Assembly (NCBI GenBank): GCA_001771975.1
Contig: MERE01000068.1
Location: 1 to 11,467, forward strand
Direction: 5' to 3'
Origin: Betaproteobacteria bacterium RIFCSPLOWO2_02_FULL_68_150
GTDB taxonomy: Bacteria > Pseudomonadota > Gammaproteobacteria > Burkholderiales > SG8-39
Length of the DNA: 11,467 bases
Part shown: positions 1 to 6,807 of the stretch, piece by piece
How positions within the stretch are numbered: the first letter of the stretch is position 1
Layout of the letters: each line of letters opens with the position of its first letter
Notes under the pieces: generated by a model
The model's input: only the letters and a program-made list of their open reading frames with translations
Database searches by the model: none
Told to the model about the DNA's origin: nothing
Translations under genes and position numbers: made by a program

Positions 1-244
1 AGCCGTGCAGGCTCTGGTATTTCTCCTGCAGCTGCTCGGGCGTTTCCTCGAAGTCCGGATTGACCACGATGCAATCGGCCGGGCAGACGAGCTTGCACTG
101 CGGCTCGTCGTGCGCGCCGACGCATTCGGTGCAGCGGAGCGCGTCGATGACGTAGATCGGATCGCCGACCGCAATCGCCTCGTTGGGGCAGGCGGGCTTG
201 CAGGCGTCGCAGGCCGTGCAGTTGTCGTTGATCATCAAGGCCAT
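1..244 (-). CDS. fdx: 2[4Fe-4S] ferredoxin, electron donor to benzoyl-CoA reductase (partial at left edge)
   Basis: Small soluble electron carrier. In Thauera the homologous ferredoxin carries electrons from 2-oxoglutarate:ferredoxin oxidoreductase to benzoyl-CoA reductase. 81 codons are visible, starting M-A-L-M-I-N-D-N-C. The first cluster motif is C9-x2-C12-x2-C15-x3-C19-P. The second is C38-x2-C41-x8-C50-x3-C54-P, with the enlarged loop of Chromatium/Alvin-type low-potential ferredoxins. C58 is an extra cysteine outside both motifs. The ATG at 244-242 is chosen because AAGGAG lies 6 nt upstream (251-256). That Shine-Dalgarno overlaps the bcrD stop (255-257), so translation is probably coupled. 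The next codon is cut by the window edge but begins with T, so it could be the stop; 81 residues is close to full length for this family. It is last in the visible minus-strand run. The ferredoxin class is certain from the cysteines; the partner assignment rests on context. Confidence 0.93.
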   Translation of the reverse strand, partial: MALMINDNCTACDACKPACPNEAIAVGDPIYVIDALRCTECVGAHDEPQCKLVCPADCIVVNPDFEETPEQLQEKYQSLHG

Positions 245-254
245 GGAGCTCTCC

Positions 255-1085
255 TTACGCCGCGGCGCGTTCCTGAAGTTCCTTCAGTTTACCGTGCCGG
301 AAGGCGCCCCACAGCGCGGCGCCGATCGCCCCGGCGTAGATCGAATCCGGGTGGTTGGTCGCGGTGAGGCCGGTGATTTTCTCCGTCACCAGCTCCTCGC
401 GCAGCGCCGCGAGCAGGCCTTCGTCGAGCGCGAGGCCCCCCGTGAGAAGGGCAAGGCCCTTGGTGATCCCCGTGACCTTGAGCAGCTTCGCCAGCCGCGA
501 GGCCATCGAGAGGTGGATGCCCTTGAGGATGTCCGCGGTCGGGATGCCGCGCGACACCATGTTGATGACGTCGGTTTCGGCGAGCACGGCGCAGATCGAG
601 CTCACCTTCTCGGGATTCTGCGAAGTGCGCGACAGCGGCCCGATCTCCTCGACCGCGACGCCGAGGTAGCGCGCGATGTTTTCCAGAAACTGCCCCGAGC
701 CCGAGGCGCACTGGCTGGTCATCTTGTAGGAAAGCACCTTGCCGCGCTCGTCGACCCAGATGGCACGGCCGTTCAGCGCGCCGATGTCCACCACCGCGCG
801 GGCCTCCGGGTTGAGGAAGATGCCGCCACGCGCATGCGTGGTCATCGAGTAGAAATGCCCGGTGGCGAACTTCACGTTCTCGCCCTCGCCCGTGGTCGCC
901 GTGTACGCGACGTCGGCCGGTTTCAGCTTCGCCTCGGCGACCACCTCGTCGAAACCCTGTTTCGCCAGCTCCATGGGATCGCGCCGGCGGATGCGCTCGC
1001 AGCGCTTCGCGACCCACGCGTTGTCGCGGAACAGCACGGTCTTCACCGCTCCCGAGCCGATGTCGATGCCGATGGTATGGATCAT
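255..1085 (-). CDS. bcrD: Benzoyl-CoA reductase, delta subunit (ATPase module)
   Basis: 276-residue subunit of the ATP-dependent class I benzoyl-CoA reductase. It belongs to the BcrA/BcrD/BadF/BadG/HgdC branch of the ASKHA ATPases. With BcrA it should form the heterodimer that bridges one [4Fe-4S] cluster and couples ATP hydrolysis to electron transfer into BcrBC. Visible motifs are the phosphate-1 loop G6-I-D-I-G-S-G (6-12), the cluster ligand C126 in Q-C-A-S-G-S-G-Q, the second ligand C165 in S-S-I-C-A-V-L-A-E, and the adenosine-side L-L-T-G-G (213-217). C126 and C165 are 38 residues apart, exactly as in BcrA. The phosphate-2 segment is divergent: D100-I-G-A-L-N-G-R rather than the D-I-G-G-Q-D-T-K of BcrA. 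The start at 1085 overlaps the bcrA stop (ATGA) and has GGAGG about 8 nt upstream. The size (about 30 kDa) matches the Thauera delta subunit. The same frame stays open upstream inside bcrA, but the conserved domain begins at this Met. Confidence 0.93.
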   Translation of the reverse strand: MIHTIGIDIGSGAVKTVLFRDNAWVAKRCERIRRRDPMELAKQGFDEVVAEAKLKPADVAYTATTGEGENVKFATGHFYSMTTHARGGIFLNPEARAVVDIGALNGRAIWVDERGKVLSYKMTSQCASGSGQFLENIARYLGVAVEEIGPLSRTSQNPEKVSSICAVLAETDVINMVSRGIPTADILKGIHLSMASRLAKLLKVTGITKGLALLTGGLALDEGLLAALREELVTEKITGLTATNHPDSIYAGAIGAALWGAFRHGKLKELQERAAA

Positions 1086-2422
1086 GCCCGTGCCTCCACG
1101 ACCTTGCCCTCTTCCACCACCGCGCGCCAGGCGAAGGTGGCGCCGCCGAGCGCCCCGGTGTAGATCGAGTCGGGGTCGATGTTGATGGTCATTTCGCCGT
1201 AGTTGTCGAAGATCAGCTCGCGCAGCGACTTCACCGCCGCCTCGTTCTTCGCCACCCCGCCGGTGAACGTGAATTCGTTGCGGATTCCGCCCGAGCGCGC
1301 GAGGATCGACATCGCGCGCAGGATGATGGCGCGGTGCAGCCCCGCCATGATGTCCTCGCGCTTCTCGCCGAGCGCGAGGCGGTCCCTCAGTTCGGCCCCG
1401 GCGAACACGGTGCAGGTCGAATTGATGCGCACGGTCTTGGTGGCCTTCATGGCGAGGGGCCCCAGCTCGTGCAGCCCCATGTTCATCTCGTCGGCGATGT
1501 AGCCGAGGTAGCGGCCGCAGCCCGCGGCGCAGCGGTCGTTCATCTGGAACGATTCCACGATGCCCGCGCGGTCGACCTGGATCGCCTTGGTGTCCTGGCC
1601 ACCGATGTCGAGCACCGTAGCGGTGCTCGGATACATGACGTGCGCGCCAAGGCCGTGGCACAGGATCTCGGAGCGCACGTGCTCCTTGGAAAACGGCAGG
1701 CGGGCGCGGCCGTAGCCGGTGCCGACCACATAAGTCTCCTCGAGCGCCGTGTCGAGCACGCCCTGGATCGGCGCGCGGATCCTGTCGCCGCGCGCCGCCG
1801 CATCCGGCAGGGCCTTGAAGGTGCGCCCCATCCCTGCCATCAGGTTGCGGCTGATCGCATCGCCGTACTCCCGGTTTTCCACCTCGATGATCGAGCGGTC
1901 ATATACATTCAACAGCAGGTCGTAGCGCACGCCGGCGTCCTTCGCCACCGCCTCGCCGAGGGCCAGGTACTGCGCGCCCGCGATGTCGCGGAAAAAGTCG
2001 CTCTTGCGCTTGGCGTTGGGGATGAACAGCGCCGGCGAGTCCTCGCGCAGGCGCCGGAACAGCTCGCCAAGCGCCTGCGCCACGCCGGCGGCGTGCTCGC
2101 CGAAGCGTGTGCCCTCTGCGTTGCGGCCGCAGACCTCCTCGAGATCGGTGAGCTGGATGAGGAACTGTTCGAGGCGGAAATCGCGCTCGAGCTGGCCGAT
2201 GAATTCGTCGAGCTTGCCGTCGAGCGCGCCGCTTTTCGCCAGCGCCTGCCGGAACAGTTCGAACCTCGCCGACACCAGCGCCTCCTGCTTGGCGACCGTG
2301 GCGGCGGTGTCGTAGTTGGAGCGCGAATTGGTGATTCCGCGCCCGAGCACCTTGCGGTCCTCGTCCATCACCACCGCCTTGGTGGTGGTCGATCCGAGAT
2401 CGATGCCGATGAAGCACCTCAT
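1082..2422 (-). CDS. bcrA: Benzoyl-CoA reductase, alpha subunit (ATPase module)
   Basis: 446-residue ASKHA-fold ATPase subunit and the larger partner of BcrD. It binds ATP and supplies half of the bridging [4Fe-4S] cluster that delivers activated electrons to the BcrBC catalytic dimer. The phosphate-1 motif is G6-I-D-L-G-S-T-T-T-K (6-15). A family-typical insertion of about 200 residues follows before the second half. Phosphate-2 is L271-D-I-G-G-Q-D-T-K-A (271-280). The cluster ligand C298 lies in R-C-A-A-G-C-G-R (with an additional C302). C337 lies in N-S-T-C-T-V-F, 38 residues after C298. The adenosine motif F-T-G-G-V-A-K-N-E is near 386-394. The ATG at 2422 sits 1 nt after the bcrB stop (TGA-C-ATG) and has GGGAGTG about 9 nt upstream. 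Length and order match the roughly 48 kDa Thauera alpha subunit. The related 2-hydroxyacyl-CoA dehydratase activators (HgdC type) are much shorter, and the neighbours exclude that alternative. Confidence 0.95.
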   Translation of the reverse strand: MRCFIGIDLGSTTTKAVVMDEDRKVLGRGITNSRSNYDTAATVAKQEALVSARFELFRQALAKSGALDGKLDEFIGQLERDFRLEQFLIQLTDLEEVCGRNAEGTRFGEHAAGVAQALGELFRRLREDSPALFIPNAKRKSDFFRDIAGAQYLALGEAVAKDAGVRYDLLLNVYDRSIIEVENREYGDAISRNLMAGMGRTFKALPDAAARGDRIRAPIQGVLDTALEETYVVGTGYGRARLPFSKEHVRSEILCHGLGAHVMYPSTATVLDIGGQDTKAIQVDRAGIVESFQMNDRCAAGCGRYLGYIADEMNMGLHELGPLAMKATKTVRINSTCTVFAGAELRDRLALGEKREDIMAGLHRAIILRAMSILARSGGIRNEFTFTGGVAKNEAAVKSLRELIFDNYGEMTINIDPDSIYTGALGGATFAWRAVVEEGKVVEARA

Positions 2423-2423
2423 G

Positions 2424-3752
2424 TCAGTGCACTCCCGCGGCCGCTTGCGCGACGCGCTTCTGCTTGATCATCTGGAAGTAGCTCTCCAGCCGGTTCTTGA
2501 TGTTGGCCGCCGAGAAATAGCGCGGGTCGACCAGGTCAGACTCGATGAATGCGGCCGGCTTGCCGGTGCGCTTTTCGACCTCGCGCAGCATGAGCAGCTG
2601 CCCGGCGGAGAAGCTGTTGCAGCTCTTGATCGAATTGATCAGCAGGCCGTCGGCCTGGTACTCGTCGAGGTACTTGCAGATCATGTCGATGCGCTGCGGG
2701 AAATTGAGGTTGGTGTAGCAGCCCAGGCAATACTCGGCGAGCGACTCGAGCGGCCGCTCGGCGTCGTGCCGGAAGCCGAAGTCGTACACCCCGCCCACCT
2801 TGGCGTAGGTCGAGGCGACGATCACCGCGCCCTCGTCGTAGAACATCTTCCAGAAGTCGCGGAAGCTGGTCCAGTTGGGCGGTCCCTCGACCACGAGGCG
2901 GTACTTTTCCTCGGCCATCTCGCCTTCGGGCGTGACCGGGCCCTTCTTCTCGCGAATGCGCTGCTCGACCTCCGACCAGAGGGTGTCGTAATACCTGGTC
3001 GCCTCGGGCATGCCGCGGAAGGCGGTGAAGATGGGCCCGATGTAGTACACCGCGCCGAAGTAGCCGTCGATCGGGCTCGGCCGGTTCTTGGCCGACTGCA
3101 GCACGCGCACCAGGTTTTCCTCGGCCTTGACCGATTCGCGCATGTACTGGCGCAACCGGTCGATGTCGAACTTGACGCCGGAGACCTTCTCCAGGGTCGG
3201 GATGACCTTCTCCTTCAGCTGCTTCACCACGTAGTCGCGCATCGCCGGCGAGACCTTGCCGTCGCCCTGGTAGGGCACGTGCAGCATCACGGTCTCGCAG
3301 TTGTACTTCTGCCGGATCAACTCGAACCACTTCATGAAAGTAAAGCACCCGGTATACGACAGCAGCAGCACGTCCGGATGCGGCAGCGGCTCGCCGGTCG
3401 GTCCGACCTGGCCCTGCAGCATCATGCCGAGGTCGGCCTTGACGTAGGTGCACACGTCCTCGGAATGGCCGTCGCGCTCGGCGTCCATGATCATCTTGCC
3501 GGACTTCTTGCGCATGCCGTTCTGCAGCGCGTTGGTCTCGGGGAGGCTCCTCGCGAAGTTGAAGCACATCAGCAGCTCGTTCAGGTTGCCCGGCACGAAG
3601 GTCGCCGAGACCTTGCGGCCGTCCTGGTGCGCGGTGGCGAGCTCGTGATAGTTGCGGTTGATCATCTCCTTCTGCAGCCACATCGCGTCCTCTTTCAGGA
3701 CCTGTGGCTTGGCCTTCGGGGCGATCTGGGGTTGCATCGTCGGCGTGCTCAT
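2424..3752 (-). CDS. bcrB: Benzoyl-CoA reductase, beta subunit (catalytic module)
   Basis: 442-residue member of the HgdB/BcrB family (2-hydroxyglutaryl-CoA dehydratase D-component fold). With BcrC it forms the iron-sulfur substrate-binding module that reduces benzoyl-CoA to cyclohexa-1,5-diene-1-carbonyl-CoA. Likely [4Fe-4S] ligands by family pattern are C101 (E-D-V-C-T-Y-V-K), C136 (Y-T-G-C-F-T-F) and C378 (K-S-C-N-S-F-S-A-G). Other cysteines are C63, C152, C342, C345 and C359. The C342-x2-C345 pair (Y-C-L-G-C-Y) is a second cysteine-rich spot. The start at 3752 overlaps the bcrC stop in ATGA and has GGAG about 8 nt upstream. The frame stays open far upstream inside bcrC, but that extension is out-of-frame shadow. 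The roughly 20-residue N-terminal stretch rich in P, Q, A and K looks disordered. Length fits the 49 kDa Thauera subunit. The catalytic role is established for the family; the residue assignments are inferred. Confidence 0.94.
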   Translation of the reverse strand: MSTPTMQPQIAPKAKPQVLKEDAMWLQKEMINRNYHELATAHQDGRKVSATFVPGNLNELLMCFNFARSLPETNALQNGMRKKSGKMIMDAERDGHSEDVCTYVKADLGMMLQGQVGPTGEPLPHPDVLLLSYTGCFTFMKWFELIRQKYNCETVMLHVPYQGDGKVSPAMRDYVVKQLKEKVIPTLEKVSGVKFDIDRLRQYMRESVKAEENLVRVLQSAKNRPSPIDGYFGAVYYIGPIFTAFRGMPEATRYYDTLWSEVEQRIREKKGPVTPEGEMAEEKYRLVVEGPPNWTSFRDFWKMFYDEGAVIVASTYAKVGGVYDFGFRHDAERPLESLAEYCLGCYTNLNFPQRIDMICKYLDEYQADGLLINSIKSCNSFSAGQLLMLREVEKRTGKPAAFIESDLVDPRYFSAANIKNRLESYFQMIKQKRVAQAAAGVH

Positions 3753-4915
3753 GCGGCGCTCCACAGTTTGATCGAGTCGGCGAAGGTTCCGGCCTGCTCG
3801 CGGATCGGGGCCATCTGGCCGGTGTTCTCGGCGTACTTGAATGCGGTGTAGGGAATCTTCTGCTTGGCGAGCACCTCCTGCAGCATCGGGCGCTCGAGCA
3901 GCGCCGGGTCGCAGAACGAAGGCGCGGCGAAGATCACGCCCTCCGCACCGCGGCTCTTCACCTGGTGCAGCAGGTATCTTCCCTTGTCTTCCTTCTTGTC
4001 GTCGTATTTCGACGCGCTTTGCGCGGAGCGGTGCAGGAACGCCTTCGACAGCTCCTCCAGCGGGTTGCCGTCGGCCGGCACTTCGTCCATCAGCCAGCGA
4101 AACGCCAGCATGAACTCGTCGTCCACCACGTAGCAGCCCGACATCTCGATCGACTTGATGAGCCCGAGCGGCGGCTGCTCGCAGAAGGAACCCGTCATCA
4201 CGACGCGCGCGTTGTCGCGCCGCGCGCGCTTCTCGACGTCGGCCGCGGCGATGTAGGCGCGTACCAGCGGGGTGTGCTCCTCGGGCGGCAGCACGCAACC
4301 GGCGCGCAGCAGCAGGTAGACCTCGGAGGTCGGCGCCTGCCAGGGCTTTTGCGCGCGGTAGCTGTAGAGATCGCGGATCGCCTTGCGGTTCTCGTTGTAG
4401 ACTGCGATCGAGGCGTTCAGCTCGGCGTCCGTGATCGGCTGGCCGCGCAAGGCGCCGAGATCGTCGCGCAAATGCTGCATTTCGCTGATGTAGAACGTGC
4501 CGCCGATCGCGTCGTCGTAGTTCTGCGGCACGTCGATGTAGCGCACGTACTTGTCCTTGAACATGATCTGCCACATGCCCGAGAGATTGCGGATCACGTC
4601 GCAGACCGACGGAAACAGCATGCCGTCGAGGCAGTCGAGCCGCCCGCTGAGGCCGAGCTCGACCGTCGAGCGCGGGATGCGGCAGATATAGCTCTGGTAG
4701 TAGGCGTCGCCCTGGATCACCTCGATCTGGTCGCCGCCGCCGAAGATCCCGACCGGCAGGAAGCCTGCGGCGTGGATGATCTCGTGCGGCACGTAGACCG
4801 GCATGTAGCCGATCGCCTTGCGCCCCGGTAGCGCCGCCTTCCACTGTTGCACGGCGTTGAAACGGAGGTCCTCGAACAGAGCCTCGCAACGTGCCACGAT
4901 TTCCTTGACGTTCAT
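3749..4915 (-). CDS. bcrC: Benzoyl-CoA reductase, gamma subunit (catalytic module)
   Basis: 388-residue paralogue of BcrB in the 2-hydroxyacyl-CoA dehydratase/benzoyl-CoA reductase family. It pairs with BcrB to bind benzoyl-CoA and a [4Fe-4S] cluster. Candidate cluster cysteines are C78 (Y-I-C-R-I-P-R-S), C105 (P-S-V-C-D-V-I-R) and C335 (P-S-F-C-D-P-A-L-L-E-R-P). C10, C95, C207, C245 and C261 are further cysteines. The family's N-terminal segment P-H-E-I-I-H-A-A-G-F-L-P (43-54) is present. An in-frame ATG exists at 4939, but the start at 4915 is preferred because GAGGAGG lies 4 to 10 nt upstream and the 4939 start would lie inside the end of dch. The gene ends in an ATGA overlap with bcrB. 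The size corresponds to the 44 kDa Thauera gamma subunit, and position first in the bcrCBAD block agrees. Confidence 0.94.
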   Translation of the reverse strand: MNVKEIVARCEALFEDLRFNAVQQWKAALPGRKAIGYMPVYVPHEIIHAAGFLPVGIFGGGDQIEVIQGDAYYQSYICRIPRSTVELGLSGRLDCLDGMLFPSVCDVIRNLSGMWQIMFKDKYVRYIDVPQNYDDAIGGTFYISEMQHLRDDLGALRGQPITDAELNASIAVYNENRKAIRDLYSYRAQKPWQAPTSEVYLLLRAGCVLPPEEHTPLVRAYIAAADVEKRARRDNARVVMTGSFCEQPPLGLIKSIEMSGCYVVDDEFMLAFRWLMDEVPADGNPLEELSKAFLHRSAQSASKYDDKKEDKGRYLLHQVKSRGAEGVIFAAPSFCDPALLERPMLQEVLAKQKIPYTAFKYAENTGQMAPIREQAGTFADSIKLWSAA

Positions 4916-4919
4916 CGGT

Positions 4920-4926
4920 CCTCCTC
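4920..4926 (-). promoter_or_regulatory. Strong Shine-Dalgarno deciding the bcrC start
   Basis: Read on the minus strand this is GAGGAGG, ending 4 nt before the ATG at 4915 (the GAGG part is 7 nt away). It overlaps the dch stop codon TAG (4928-4926). This makes 4915 the likely bcrC start rather than the in-frame ATG at 4939, and implies dch-bcrC translational coupling. It is the best ribosome-binding match in the minus-strand run. Confidence 0.7.
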
Positions 4927-5696
4927 TAGCGGTGTTCAAAGCGCGGCGCGCGTTTCTCGAGGAATGCCTTCAGACCCTCGACCGCGTCATGCGTTTGCAT
5001 CAGCCCGTCGAGATAAAGCCGCTCGACCTCGGCGAGCCGCTGCTTGACGCGCTTGGCGTACGGCGCGCGCGCGGCGCACACCGCGTAATAAAGCGACGCT
5101 GCGCTCTTCGGCGCCAGGTGGCGCTCGAAGTACTCGAGGGCGGCCGCCGCCGGGTCCTCCGCCAGCTGGTTCACCAGTCCCCACGCGAGCGCGGTCGGAG
5201 CATCGATCGAACGGCCCGAATAGAGCAGGTCTTCGGCGCGCGCCTGTCCGGTGCGCTCCGGCAGCAGGCACGACGCGGCGGGCGCAAAGACGGCGAGCTT
5301 CATCTCCGGCTGGCCGAACTGCGCCTCGGGCGCGGCGAACAGGAGATTGCCCGCTGCGGCGAACTCCAGCCCGCCGCCAAGGCACTGCCCTTTCACCGCC
5401 ATGAGGATCGGCTTCGGCCAATCGAGCATGCGTTCGATCAGCGCGTGCAGCCCGCGGATCATCTGCGCACACTGCGCCGGCAGGTGCTCCTCGACCGATG
5501 CGCCGAAGGAAAAATGCGGTCCCTCGTGATCGACCAGCGCGCCGAGCAGGCGCGCGTTGCCGGCGTGCGCGGCGAACGCTGCATCGAGCGCGGCGATCAT
5601 CTGCGCGTCGATGAGGTTGGCCTTCGGCCGCGCGAGCCGCAGCCGCAGCAGCTGGCCGTCGCGCTCGGTCCAGACCTTGAGTGGAGTATCGCTCAC
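4926..5696 (-). CDS. dch: Cyclohexa-1,5-diene-1-carbonyl-CoA hydratase
   Basis: 256-residue crotonase-superfamily enzyme. It adds water to cyclohexa-1,5-diene-1-carbonyl-CoA, giving 6-hydroxycyclohex-1-ene-1-carbonyl-CoA, the step right after ring reduction. The fold shows in the first oxyanion-hole region H61-F-S-F-G-A (61-66), the second K-G-Q-C-L-G-G-G-L-E-F (102-112), and an acidic residue E131 in F-G-Q-P-E-M-K. The start is a GTG at 5696 whose last two bases form the beginning of the oah stop (GTGA overlap). There is no good Shine-Dalgarno, so translation probably depends on coupling to oah. The next in-frame Met is about residue 33, inside the conserved fold, so GTG is the sensible start. 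Length agrees with the Thauera enzyme (about 258 residues). The name relies on the position between oah and bcrC, because generic enoyl-CoA hydratases share the same motifs. Confidence 0.92.
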   Translation of the reverse strand: MSDTPLKVWTERDGQLLRLRLARPKANLIDAQMIAALDAAFAAHAGNARLLGALVDHEGPHFSFGASVEEHLPAQCAQMIRGLHALIERMLDWPKPILMAVKGQCLGGGLEFAAAGNLLFAAPEAQFGQPEMKLAVFAPAASCLLPERTGQARAEDLLYSGRSIDAPTALAWGLVNQLAEDPAAAALEYFERHLAPKSAASLYYAVCAARAPYAKRVKQRLAEVERLYLDGLMQTHDAVEGLKAFLEKRAPRFEHR

Positions 5697-6793
5697 GCGC
5701 GCTGCTTCGCCTTGGGCTGGATCGAGTCGTGCAGCGGGCCGACCCAGCTCTCGTTGCGCGCCAGCGCCTGGCGCAGCTTGATGAAATCGATCTCGCGGTC
5801 GTCCTTCGGCCCCGCGTTGAAGGCGGTGAAACCGGCGCGCGCTTCGGTCACCATGTTGAGCGCGAGCCAGGCGCGCGAATCCTCCTTGTTGCGGTTCCAC
5901 GCCTCGAGCTTGGGCTTGCGCAGCTCCTCCAGCGTCTTCGTGGTGCAGTCCGGGAAGGTGAGCAGGATCTTGGCGCACAGCTCCTCGACCTTGGCGTCGA
6001 GCGCGGACAGGTCCACTTGGCCCCTCGCCAGCAGCGCCTTGCCCGCCTTGAGCGCATCGCCCGTCTTCGGCCGGCCGAACACGAGGCGCCCGAACTCGTC
6101 GTACACGCGGGCGGTTTCGACGAGCGGATTGGCGACGAATCTGCCGTCGACTTTCAGTCCCGGGGTGATGTCGGTGAGCATGCCCATGTGGTACGCCTCG
6201 TGTGCGGAGAACGGCTCGCACAGCACGCACGCGGCCATGGCGCGCTCGGCGCCGACCATCACCGGCAGGAAGTCGGTCGCGCCGCCGATCGGGGCGGAGC
6301 CGTGCTTGGGGCCCGCCTGGCCGAAGCGCGCCAGGTCCTGCGCCACCGAAAAGTCGCACGCCATGCCGATCTCCTGGCCGCCGCCGATGCGCATGCCGTT
6401 GACGCGCGCGATCACCGGCTTGTCGCAGGCGAGGATCGTCGACACCATGTCGTTGAACAGGCGCATGTACTGGCGGTACTCCTGCGGGTGGCCGGAATAG
6501 TATTCGGCGTATTCCTTGGTGTTGCCGCCGGTGCAGAAGGCCTTGTCGCCGACGCCCGTGAACACCACGCTCGAGACGTCGCGCGCGTTCGACACGGCAC
6601 GAAACGCGAGCATCACGCCCTTCACCATGTCGGTCGTGTACGAGTTGTGCTGCTGCGGGTTGTCGAGCCAGATCCAGGCGTTGTAGAGCCCGGCTGCAAC
6701 CGTGCCGTCGGGCGATCGTGCCGGGATTTTCTCGACTTTGACGCCGGCAAAGGAGATTTCGGCGAGGTCGTGGTTCTTGATGACTGCGGCCAT
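5693..6793 (-). CDS. oah: 6-oxocyclohex-1-ene-1-carbonyl-CoA hydrolase
   Basis: 366-residue crotonase-superfamily hydrolase that adds water twice to 6-oxocyclohex-1-ene-1-carbonyl-CoA and opens the ring to 3-hydroxypimelyl-CoA. It is about 100 residues longer than ordinary enoyl-CoA hydratases, as expected for the Oah/BamA family. Visible motifs are the oxyanion-hole segment F86-C-T-G-G-N (86-91) and N-G-M-R-I-G-G-G-Q-E-I-G (132-143). A glycine-rich H-G-S-A-P-I-G-G-A-T-D-F segment follows (164-175). The long C-terminal region (about 190-366) carries K-P-K-L-E-A-W-N-R-N-K and other charged helices characteristic of this group. The ATG at 6793 has AAAGGA 9 nt upstream (6803-6808), overlapping the had stop; the had-oah gap is 14 nt. 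Homologues are used as markers of anaerobic aromatic degradation, and the neighbourhood makes the assignment firm. Confidence 0.95.
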   Translation of the reverse strand: MAAVIKNHDLAEISFAGVKVEKIPARSPDGTVAAGLYNAWIWLDNPQQHNSYTTDMVKGVMLAFRAVSNARDVSSVVFTGVGDKAFCTGGNTKEYAEYYSGHPQEYRQYMRLFNDMVSTILACDKPVIARVNGMRIGGGQEIGMACDFSVAQDLARFGQAGPKHGSAPIGGATDFLPVMVGAERAMAACVLCEPFSAHEAYHMGMLTDITPGLKVDGRFVANPLVETARVYDEFGRLVFGRPKTGDALKAGKALLARGQVDLSALDAKVEELCAKILLTFPDCTTKTLEELRKPKLEAWNRNKEDSRAWLALNMVTEARAGFTAFNAGPKDDREIDFIKLRQALARNESWVGPLHDSIQPKAKQRA

Positions 6794-6807
6794 GAGATTT
6801 TTTCCTT

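Noticed and set aside
183..1163. Plus-strand open frame (326 codons) opposite bcrD and fdx
   Set aside because: It covers the antisense of two genes with unmistakable cysteine and ATPase motifs. No conserved features of its own.
1082..3752. Possibility that the bcr genes encode a 2-hydroxyacyl-CoA dehydratase with its activator
   Set aside because: That system has a single short homodimeric activator. Here there are two different ATPase subunits (446 and 276 residues) plus had, oah and dch, which specify benzoyl-CoA reduction.
2316..3851. Long plus-strand open frame (511 codons) opposite bcrB
   Set aside because: It lies entirely antisense to a well-recognised gene, its product is H/R/D/L/V-rich low-complexity typical of GC-rich shadow frames, and it shows no domain motif.
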